Below are positions 1 through 5,320 of a stretch of DNA of 5,917 nucleotides, piece by piece (position 1 is the stretch's first letter; each line of letters starts with the position of its first letter). A program made the translations under genes and the position numbers. The stretch spans positions 1-5,917 of the forward strand of contig JAJYAH010000469.1 of assembly GCA_021779635.1 (NCBI GenBank), given 5' to 3'. This DNA is from Pseudomonadota bacterium. GTDB taxonomy: Bacteria; Pseudomonadota; Alphaproteobacteria; Rhizobiales; Xanthobacteraceae. Below the pieces are notes generated by a model. That model made no database searches. It was not told the DNA's origin and saw only the letters and a program-made list of their open reading frames with translations.

Positions 1-64
1 CTCGACCAATGAACGCCCGTTTGCGTCAATCGCGTCTCAAATACTTTCGATGAGGGACTTGCGG
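1..64 (+). other. Left-edge leader, possibly the 3' end of an upstream gene
   Basis: No complete feature fits here. Frame 3 reads without a stop from the left edge to a TGA at 51-53, which overlaps the ATG at 50 as ATGA, the usual sign of translational coupling. An upstream gene could therefore end here and be in an operon with the debranching enzyme. Frame 1 stops at 10-12 and frame 2 is continuous with the debranching enzyme. The stretch is too short to identify a product, and the frame-3 reading could be chance. Confidence 0.25.
52..57 (+). promoter_or_regulatory. Ribosome binding site deciding the debranching-enzyme start
   Basis: GAGGGA lies seven bases before ATG 65, an ideal spacing. 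No comparable purine motif precedes the in-frame ATG at 50, so the shorter 728-residue product is preferred, unless the upper ATG is used through ATGA coupling to an upstream gene. Confidence 0.6.
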
Positions 65-2251
65 ATGTTATTCAAGGTTCAGGTCGGCCCGGCTCAGATC
101 GCTATCCATCAGGGGCAGACGGTGTTCCTCACCGAAACCGACGGGCGGGTGAGCTGGCCAAGCAAATGCGGACTGTATTTCCGCGATACCAGGGTGATCA
201 GCGCCTGGGCAATTTATGCGAACGGCGAACTGTGGGATCTGCTAAATGGTGGCGCAATTGCTCCCCACGCGGCTCGTATCTTCCTGACCAACCGCGCTTT
301 CGAGACCGAAGACGGGCCGGTCGCGGCGCGTACGCTGGGCTTGGTGATCGGCCGTCAAGTCGAGGCCGGATTGCACGAAGACATCGAGATCACCAACAAC
401 AGCCAAAGGCCGGTTCGCTTCAACCTGGAAGTCTCGATGCGCGCCGATTTCGCCGACATTTTCGAGGCGAAGGGCGACAACATCGTGCGGCGCGGCCACG
501 TCATCACCTCATGGTCGGCCAAGCGGGAAATACTTCGGCTAACCTATTGCAACAAGGATTTTTACCGTGAAGTGAACGTCCGGACCGGCAAGGGCGACGG
601 CAGGCCGACGGTATACGCCAATGGGCGCCTGAGTTTCGACATTGCGCTGAAGCCCGGGCAGGCCTGGCATCGCTGCCTGATTTACGATCTCGTGGATGGG
701 TCGAAACGCTTTCGCGCATCGAAGGAGTGTGTTCATTCCAGCATCACGTCGGGTCACTCTCGCAACATGGACGAATGGCAGCGAACGGTCCTAAAAATAG
801 AGACCAGCAACGAGGAATTCTATCGCTGCTATAATCAGGGAGTGCGGGACATGGCGGCTTTGCGGCTTCCGTTGCAGGGTACCGATCACATGGTATTCGT
901 GCCGGCCGCCGGGTTGCCGTGGTTCGTAGCGCTGTTTGGCCGCGATACCCTGATCGTCTCGTTGCAAACGATGATTGTTTATCCGGAATTCGCCGCGGGT
1001 ACGCTGGAAGTTTTGGCGCAGCATCAGGCAACGGAGCGCGATGACTATCGTGACGCCGAGCCAGGCAAGATCCTGCACGAACTTCGCTACGGCGAGCTGG
1101 CGCATTTTAAACTGATCCCACACACGCCATATTACGGCACAGCGGATGCGACGCCCCTCTATCTGATCGCACTGCATGCGGCGTGGAAGGCAACCGGCGA
1201 TCAGACCCTGATCGAGCGGCATTTGCCGAACGCCGAAGCGTGCCTGATCTGGATCGACAAATACGGTGATCGCGACGGTGACGGATTTCAGGAATATCAG
1301 ACGCGGTCGAAAGCCGGCTACGAGAACATGGCGTGGAAGGATTCCGGAGATTCCGTAATGTACCCTGACGGAGCGCTCGTGCGCGGCCCGAAAGCTCTGT
1401 GTGAATTGCAGGGTTACGTCTACGACGCTTGGTTGCGCATGGCCGAGATCTACGATGTGCTCGACGACAAGCGGCGCGCCAATAGGCTGCGAAAGAAGGC
1501 GGCAGTCCTGTTCAAGAAATTCAATGAAGCATTCTGGGATGAAAGATCAGGCTTCTATGCCTACGCCTTGGATGGCGACAAGAAAAAGGTGCTGTCGGTA
1601 GCTTCCAACGTCGGGCATTGCCTCTGGTCCGGCATCATCGCGCCAGAGCGCGCAGCCAGCGTGGTAAAGCGGTTAATGCAAAAGGATATGTGGAGCGGCT
1701 GGGGAATCCGTACGCTGTCATCGGACCATCCTTCGTTCAACCCGTACAATTATCAAACCGGCGCGGTCTGGCCGCATGACAACTCGCTGATTGCGCTGGG
1801 CATGCGGCGTTACGGCTTTGACGCAGAGGCGGCAGCGTTAGCGCGAGACATCAGCGGTGCCGCAAGCCATTTCCTGCTAAATCAATTGCCCGAACTATAT
1901 GCCGGCTTGCAGCGCGATCCGACAGGTTTCCCGGTGCAGTATCTCGGCGCCAACGTGCCGCAGGCCTGGGCAGCTGGCACGCCGTTCATGCTCCTGCAGG
2001 CAATGCTGGGCCTCCAGCTGGATGCTCCGCGCGGTAAGCTATATGTTGATCCCGCGCTGCCGGACTGGCTGCCGGACACGACGTTGATCGATCTGCGGCT
2101 GGGGCGGCGACGGTTCGATATCCGGTTCTGGCGTGACGGCAAGGAGACTCAATTCGAAGTTCTTAGGGGAAAGCGCAGTGCAGTAGAGCGGAAAGCCGCG
2201 TCGGCGCTTCGCAAAAATAATTCAAACCGCGACGCATCTCCGCGATTGTGA
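65..2251 (+). CDS. Amylo-alpha-1,6-glucosidase / glycogen debranching enzyme-like glycoside hydrolase
   Basis: Probably hydrolyses alpha-1,6 branch glucosyl residues or a related alpha-glucan or oligosaccharide in the cytoplasm; the exact substrate is inferred. With the start at 65 the protein has 728 residues. Residues about 10-200 match the beta-rich N-terminal domain of bacterial debranching enzymes (GDE_N_bis type: TETDGRV, then GLYFRDTRVIS). Residues about 245-650 form an (alpha/alpha)6 barrel with family landmarks: PWFVALFGRDT (about 285-295), GTADATPLYL (about 358-367), AWKDSGDS (423-430), GAVWPHDNSL (566-575), PELYAG (609-614) and PQAWAAG (632-638). The Asp of WKDSGD and Glu of PELYAG are plausible catalytic acids, judged by family analogy only. 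No signal peptide or membrane segment is visible. GAGGGA at 52-57, seven bases before ATG 65, favours this start over the in-frame ATG at 50 (733 residues). The last 25 or so residues are Lys/Arg/Ser-rich and look like a disordered tail. It converges on the LysR gene, so co-regulation with it is not indicated. Confidence 0.88.
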   Translation: MLFKVQVGPAQIAIHQGQTVFLTETDGRVSWPSKCGLYFRDTRVISAWAIYANGELWDLLNGGAIAPHAARIFLTNRAFETEDGPVAARTLGLVIGRQVEAGLHEDIEITNNSQRPVRFNLEVSMRADFADIFEAKGDNIVRRGHVITSWSAKREILRLTYCNKDFYREVNVRTGKGDGRPTVYANGRLSFDIALKPGQAWHRCLIYDLVDGSKRFRASKECVHSSITSGHSRNMDEWQRTVLKIETSNEEFYRCYNQGVRDMAALRLPLQGTDHMVFVPAAGLPWFVALFGRDTLIVSLQTMIVYPEFAAGTLEVLAQHQATERDDYRDAEPGKILHELRYGELAHFKLIPHTPYYGTADATPLYLIALHAAWKATGDQTLIERHLPNAEACLIWIDKYGDRDGDGFQEYQTRSKAGYENMAWKDSGDSVMYPDGALVRGPKALCELQGYVYDAWLRMAEIYDVLDDKRRANRLRKKAAVLFKKFNEAFWDERSGFYAYALDGDKKKVLSVASNVGHCLWSGIIAPERAASVVKRLMQKDMWSGWGIRTLSSDHPSFNPYNYQTGAVWPHDNSLIALGMRRYGFDAEAAALARDISGAASHFLLNQLPELYAGLQRDPTGFPVQYLGANVPQAWAAGTPFMLLQAMLGLQLDAPRGKLYVDPALPDWLPDTTLIDLRLGRRRFDIRFWRDGKETQFEVLRGKRSAVERKAASALRKNNSNRDASPRL

Positions 2252-2270
2252 GATTGTCTGTTTCAGTCTC
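2250..2270 (+). terminator. Possible weak terminator hairpin at the end of the debranching-enzyme gene
   Basis: GAGATTG (2250-2256) pairs fully with CAGTCTC (2264-2270), including one G-T wobble, around a 7-base loop. It overlaps the stop codon at 2249-2251. Only scattered T residues follow (CCATCGTTTCC), so intrinsic termination would be weak. Confidence 0.25.
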
Positions 2271-2552
2271 CCATCGTTTCCAGGATGATCGGTCGACTAC
2301 CGGGCTGACAAGAGCGCGTCCGGTTGCGGGCGCAAAGCAGTGGTTCAGTAGTTCTTGCCACGGAAGAGCAGAATCCAAAATATGATTTAGCCGTGCCCAA
2401 GCTGACCTTGGTGAAGGTGCAGCAGCCCGAGCGCCTTTAGATGGGCGCTTCTAGCTGGAGGGCGAAGGAGCAGAAGCGCGCCGAAAAGTCGGACAACCGA
2501 AGGGAAGCCGAGTATGGCGCTGGCGTCGTTTGCGAGTTTGTGCTGCTCGATT
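2252..2552. other. Convergent intergenic region between debranching enzyme and LysR gene
   Basis: About 300 bases between two convergent stop codons. I find no reading frame with a recognisable product, no tRNA-like or RNA-gene-like fold and no IS ends. It holds two weak hairpins: one over the debranching-enzyme stop codon (2250-2270) and one near the middle (2423-2457). Neither has a clear T tract. A short frame at 2441-2608 is open, but it overlaps the end of the LysR gene and resembles nothing I know. Confidence 0.6.
2423..2457. terminator. Imperfect hairpin between convergent genes, possible bidirectional terminator
   Basis: AGCGCC (2430-2435) pairs perfectly with GGCGCT (2444-2449) around an 8-base loop. 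A flanking G-T pair and an outer CAGC/GCTG stem (2423-2426 with 2454-2457) extend it across a small internal loop. Its position between converging genes suits a shared terminator. The absence of a T run on either strand keeps this tentative. Confidence 0.3.
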
Positions 2553-3470
2553 TCAATCGGTCGACCGCGATTGGCTCGCGGACGCAATTCTGCGGGCCAC
2601 ATCGATAAAGCGGCCGGCCAATGGCGAAAGGTTATCCTGATGCCAGGTGAGCGCAACATCCAGAGTTGCGGTCACGTCTTCAATTTCGACCGGGCGTATG
2701 CCGGGGGGAAGGGTCGGTATAAATGAGGCATCGAGAATTGTGCAGCCGAAACCGGATCTGACGAGTTGGAGGAGAACAGGAAGGTCATCGGCCTCTTCCG
2801 CAAACGTCATGGTCATCCCGCGCGCGTCGACCAGGTCCCTGAGAAGCGATCTGAACCCCCGCCAGCGACCCTCTGTTCCGATAACAAGTGGCGTGGTGAC
2901 GAGTTCCGACAGAGAAATCGATTTGCGTCTTGCCCATCGATGACTCGCCGGTACGAGCGCGACGAGCCGTTCCCTTGAAATCGCGATCTTCTCGAGCGGC
3001 GGCAGGGAGACAGTCGACATCATGAAGCCGAGATCCAGCAATCCGTCTTCGAGCGCTGCTGATTGTTCCGATGACGCAAGCAGGCGAAGGCCGACATATG
3101 CGTCGGGAAAATGCTTCCGAAACGCGATGATAATGTCAGACATCGGGCCGGCGGTGGCGAACGTCGAATACCCGACCATGATGCTTCCGCCGAGACCTTG
3201 GGCGACGCGCTCCGCTCGCGCGCAAGCCCGCGACAGGCGCTGCAAAGTTACCGCGCCCTCGCGATAGAGCAGTTCACCCGCCGGCGTGAGAGCGACTCGA
3301 CGGGTCGACCTTTCAAAAAGTGCAAATCCCAAATGCTCTTCGAGTTGCCGCACGCTACGGCTTAGCGCCGGCTGAGCAACACCCAGCCGCTCTGCGGCGC
3401 GCCGAAAATTGAGCGTTTCAGCGACAGCCAGAAAGGTTTGAAACCGTGCGAGCGGGGGCGAATTGATAAT
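2553..3470 (-). CDS. LysR-type transcriptional regulator with non-canonical start codon
   Basis: A DNA-binding regulator that probably controls the divergent GGT-like/transport operon and itself. Read from ATT at 3470 it has 305 residues, the normal LysR length. Residues about 7-66 are a complete LysR winged helix-turn-helix: FQTFLAVAETLNFRRAAERL, then GVAQPALSRSVRQLEEHLG, then FERSTRRVALTPAGE. A linker helix follows, and the two-lobed effector domain starts near residue 93 (GGSIMVGYSTF) and runs to about 295. No ATG, GTG or TTG lies in frame between the preceding stop (TAA, complement of 3474-3476) and GTG 3353. GTG 3353 is codon 40, inside the recognition-helix region. A start there gives a 266-residue protein without a functional helix-turn-helix, so I reject it. 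GGAG (complement of 3481-3484), 10 bases before the ATT, supports initiation at ATT. An alternative is a one-base indel in the AAAA just upstream. The co-inducer is unknown; the effector domain offers no obvious ligand clue. Confidence 0.85.
   Translation of the reverse strand: MINSPPLARFQTFLAVAETLNFRRAAERLGVAQPALSRSVRQLEEHLGFALFERSTRRVALTPAGELLYREGAVTLQRLSRACARAERVAQGLGGSIMVGYSTFATAGPMSDIIIAFRKHFPDAYVGLRLLASSEQSAALEDGLLDLGFMMSTVSLPPLEKIAISRERLVALVPASHRWARRKSISLSELVTTPLVIGTEGRWRGFRSLLRDLVDARGMTMTFAEEADDLPVLLQLVRSGFGCTILDASFIPTLPPGIRPVEIEDVTATLDVALTWHQDNLSPLAGRFIDVARRIASASQSRSTD
3462..3468. promoter_or_regulatory. Second ATTGATA half-site, possible accessory operator
   Basis: The same 7-base half-site, in the same orientation as the left arm of the operator, begins exactly 24 bases before it. 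It overlaps the regulator's presumed first codons. LysR tetramers often contact a second, weaker site at such a distance, here in a place that could repress the regulator gene. No matching right arm is visible, so this could be chance in AT-rich sequence. Confidence 0.35.
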
Positions 3471-3480
3471 CTTTTACTGA

Positions 3481-3484
3481 CTCC
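3481..3484 (-). promoter_or_regulatory. Ribosome binding site supporting the ATT start of the LysR gene
   Basis: On the minus strand GGAG is followed by ten bases and then ATT ATC AAT, which leads directly into the helix-turn-helix. It is the only Shine-Dalgarno-like motif near the true N-terminus, and it sits just upstream of the in-frame TAA (complement of 3474-3476), whose position means no earlier in-frame start can exist. The spacing is slightly long. Confidence 0.45.
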
Positions 3485-3485
3485 G

Positions 3486-3508
3486 ATTGATAACACATAG
3501 GTATCAAT
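3486..3508. promoter_or_regulatory. Probable LysR-type operator (perfect inverted repeat with T-N11-A)
   Basis: ATTGATA (3486-3492) and TATCAAT (3502-3508) form a perfect 7-bp inverted repeat separated by 9 bases. The centre at 3497 places T3491 and A3503 as a T-N11-A pair, the classic LysR-family recognition box. It lies 15 bases upstream of the regulator's presumed start and about 150 bases before the GGT-like gene, as expected for autoregulation plus divergent activation. Binding by this particular regulator is inferred. Confidence 0.7.
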
Positions 3509-3578
3509 AGGGTCTTTCTTGGTATTGGACAAGCATGAATGCGTTCCATCAAAACCAGATGACGGCCGCGGCTTGGCC

Positions 3579-3598
3579 ATGCGGCGATATAGCCGCAT
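3579..3598 (+). promoter_or_regulatory. Strong hairpin / palindromic site in the leader of the GGT-like gene
   Basis: ATGCGGC (3579-3585) and GCCGCAT (3592-3598) are perfectly complementary around a 6-base GATATA loop. A 10-bp perfect palindrome, GCCGATCGGC (3602-3611), follows three bases later. No T tract follows, so this is not a standard terminator. It could be an mRNA structure in the long leader or the operator of a second dimeric regulator. The arms are GC-rich, so some symmetry is expected by chance. Confidence 0.4.
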
Positions 3599-3643
3599 CA
3601 GGCCGATCGGCGAGCTTCGTAAGGTCCGGGCTCGTGACAATGC

Positions 3644-3649
3644 AGGGAG
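3644..3649 (+). promoter_or_regulatory. Ribosome binding site deciding the GGT-like gene start
   Basis: AGGGAG sits seven bases before ATG 3657, which opens the protein directly at the conserved GGT N-terminal region (GMIVAAQ). It outweighs the in-frame TTG at 3519 and ATG at 3579. Confidence 0.75.
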
Positions 3650-3656
3650 TGAAAGT

Positions 3657-5270
3657 ATGGCGAAATTTCAGGGCATGATCGTCGCGGCCCAAGCCGAGGC
3701 GACCGAAGTTGGTGCGTTGATGCTCAAGGCAGGCGGCAATGCCGTCGATGCGGCCATCGGTTGTGCCCTCGTGCAAGGCGTCGTCGATCCCCTGATGTGC
3801 GGCATAGCCGGCTTTGGAAGCGCGGGAATCTATTTCCCGTCGAAGAACTTTCACCGATATCTGGACTTTCACGCGCCGGCGCCGGCGGCGGCGCGGCCTG
3901 ACATGTGGGAGCACCTGATCGAGGGGGAAGCCCGCGACGGATTCGGCTTCATCCTCAAGGGAAGGGTGAACGACGTCGGTTATCAGTCGATCTGCGTCCC
4001 CGCGTCGCTCAAGGCATATCACGAGATGCATTCAAAATTTGGCGTCTTGCCTTGGCGCGATATCGTGGCGCCCGCGATCGAGTGGGCCGAACGCGGCTGG
4101 ATGGTTCGCCCGCATGTCGAGCTCTTCTGGTCCGATCCCGGCATGATGGGGCGCGCTTCGGGGTTAGAACGGCTTGCGTTGACGCCATCGGGCCGGCGTC
4201 TTTATTGCCGCGATGATGGAACCGCCAAGAAGGTGGGAGACTGGGTCCACAATCCGGACTACGCCAATACACTTCGTCTGATCGCGGAAGGCGGCTCTGA
4301 TGTCCTTTATAGAGGTGAATTGGGAGATCGCATCGTCCGCGATATGCGCGAGCACGAAGGTCTGATCTCGGCGGAGGACCTCGCTGATTACAAGCCGATT
4401 TGGCGCGATCCAATGCGCGGAACGTATCGCGGATATGGCATCACGACCAATCACCCGCCCGGCGGCGGCATCATGCTCCTTGAGATGCTCAATATTCTCG
4501 AAGAATTTGATCTTCCCGAGATCGGCCACAACAGCGCTGAATACCTCAGGGTCGTCTGCGAAGCCATGAAGCGGGCAACGGTCGACAAGGACCAGCATGT
4601 CGGAGATCCTTCCTTTCTCAAGGTTCCGGTCGAAAAATTGACGTCCAAGGCCTACGCGGCGGAAATGGCGCGCGATATCAGGGCTGGCGTGAAAGCGGAT
4701 GTCCGTCGATTCAATTCGGGCTTCGAATCGAAGGACACGACGCAGGTCTCGGTGGTGGATCGCGACGGAAATTGCGTGACGATGACGCATTCGCTGGGGA
4801 TGCCGTCCGGGGTCATTACCGGCGGACTTGGCTTCTTCTATAACGGTTGCATGGCGGTGTTCGACCCCCGCCCGGGCCGGGCAAATTCGATCACCCCGGG
4901 AAAAGCCCGTTTTACGTCGGTCTGTCCATCGATCGTTTTCAAGAATGACAAACCCTATCTTGTCATTGGTGCCCCCGGGGCGACGCAAATCGCGATGGGT
5001 GTCCTGCAGGCCGTCGTCAACGTCCTCGATTTCAAGATGACCATGACCGAGGCAGTCAGCGCACCGAGATTTTCCGCGACCAGCAACGCGATCGATGTCT
5101 CGAACCGGATTACTTACGGCGTCACACGACAGCTGGAGTCGCTCGGCTACGAGGTGATCAGGAGTCCGTACACCTTCGGTTTCGCCGCCGTTCACGGCAT
5201 TCGTATCGTCGGAGATAGCTTCGATGGTGGTGCCGACCCTGGCCACGACGGAATCGCACTGGCTGTTTGA
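3657..5270 (+). CDS. Gamma-glutamyltranspeptidase-family Ntn hydrolase with altered substrate pocket
   Basis: A 537-residue precursor expected to cleave itself into large and small subunits before Thr361 (in KDTTQVSVVD), the Ntn nucleophile matching E. coli GGT Thr391. Family landmarks: GMIVAAQAEATEVGALMLKA near the N-terminus, GGNAVDAAIG (about 26-35), HPPGGGIMLLEMLNILEEFD (about 266-285), SLGMPSGVITGG after the nucleophile, and GAPGATQ (438-444). No signal peptide is present, so unlike secreted GGT it should be cytoplasmic. Residues that bind the gamma-glutamyl group in E. coli GGT differ by hand alignment: Arg114 is His72, Asn411 is Gly381, Gln430 is Cys398, Asp433 is Val401, Ser462 is Thr420 and Gly484 is Ala442. 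The stretch holding the lid loop is about ten residues shorter. A different amide substrate is therefore likely; oxamate-hydrolase-like or acylase-like roles are possible but unproven. It is divergent from the LysR gene and followed 50 bases later by a binding-protein gene, probably in the same operon. Confidence 0.85.
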   Translation: MAKFQGMIVAAQAEATEVGALMLKAGGNAVDAAIGCALVQGVVDPLMCGIAGFGSAGIYFPSKNFHRYLDFHAPAPAAARPDMWEHLIEGEARDGFGFILKGRVNDVGYQSICVPASLKAYHEMHSKFGVLPWRDIVAPAIEWAERGWMVRPHVELFWSDPGMMGRASGLERLALTPSGRRLYCRDDGTAKKVGDWVHNPDYANTLRLIAEGGSDVLYRGELGDRIVRDMREHEGLISAEDLADYKPIWRDPMRGTYRGYGITTNHPPGGGIMLLEMLNILEEFDLPEIGHNSAEYLRVVCEAMKRATVDKDQHVGDPSFLKVPVEKLTSKAYAAEMARDIRAGVKADVRRFNSGFESKDTTQVSVVDRDGNCVTMTHSLGMPSGVITGGLGFFYNGCMAVFDPRPGRANSITPGKARFTSVCPSIVFKNDKPYLVIGAPGATQIAMGVLQAVVNVLDFKMTMTEAVSAPRFSATSNAIDVSNRITYGVTRQLESLGYEVIRSPYTFGFAAVHGIRIVGDSFDGGADPGHDGIALAV

Positions 5271-5284
5271 GCGTCCGAACGCTT
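5269..5284 (+). other. Small hairpin over the GGT-like gene stop codon
   Basis: AGCGT (5270-5274) and ACGCT (5279-5283) form a perfect 5-bp stem with a CCGA tetraloop, plus one flanking G-T pair. It lacks a T tract and lies inside a 50-base intergenic gap. At most it may stabilise the upstream message end or give partial attenuation before the binding-protein gene; it may equally be chance. Confidence 0.25.
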
Positions 5285-5307
5285 CCATCGGCGACGAAGT
5301 AGATGCA

Positions 5308-5313
5308 AAGGGA
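5308..5313 (+). promoter_or_regulatory. Ribosome binding site deciding the binding-protein start
   Basis: AAGGGA is seven bases before ATG 5321, which gives a standard signal peptide beginning MKVR. Starting at ATG 5303 would add MQRDDA, placing acidic residues in front of the signal peptide, and would put this motif inside the gene. Confidence 0.65.
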
Positions 5314-5320
5314 TGACGCC

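Noticed and set aside
791..1222. Antisense open frame of 143 codons inside the debranching enzyme
   Set aside because: A shadow of the sense gene, which carries conserved family motifs across this very stretch.
2441..2608. 55-codon open frame on the plus strand in the convergent gap
   Set aside because: It overlaps the 3' end of the LysR gene, has no clear ribosome site and resembles no known family; such lengths are common by chance in GC-rich DNA.
2553..3353. Shorter LysR protein starting at GTG 3353
   Set aside because: It would begin in the recognition helix (VRQLEEHLG) and lack most of the helix-turn-helix that is plainly encoded in the same frame upstream.
3487..3530. Sigma-70-like promoter elements (TTGATA, TTGGAC) near the operator
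   Set aside because: Individual -35-like hexamers exist, but none is matched by a convincing -10 at 16-18 bases, so no promoter is called on either strand.
3519..3656. 46-residue N-terminal extension of the GGT-like protein from TTG 3519
   Set aside because: The stretch has no similarity to the family, no signal-peptide character and no ribosome site. ATG 3657 has a strong AGGGAG at ideal spacing and starts right before the conserved GMIVAAQ.
3549..4031. Antisense open frame of 160 codons across the leader and start of the GGT-like gene
   Set aside because: It overlaps the conserved N-terminal GGT region and the leader hairpin, and its translation is low-complexity Arg/Ala-rich with no family signature.
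4164..5288. Long antisense open frame (374 codons) opposite the GGT-like gene
   Set aside because: It is a mirror of GC-rich codon bias in the well-supported GGT-like gene. The translation is rich in Arg, Asp and His, with no recognisable domain and no sensible ribosome site.
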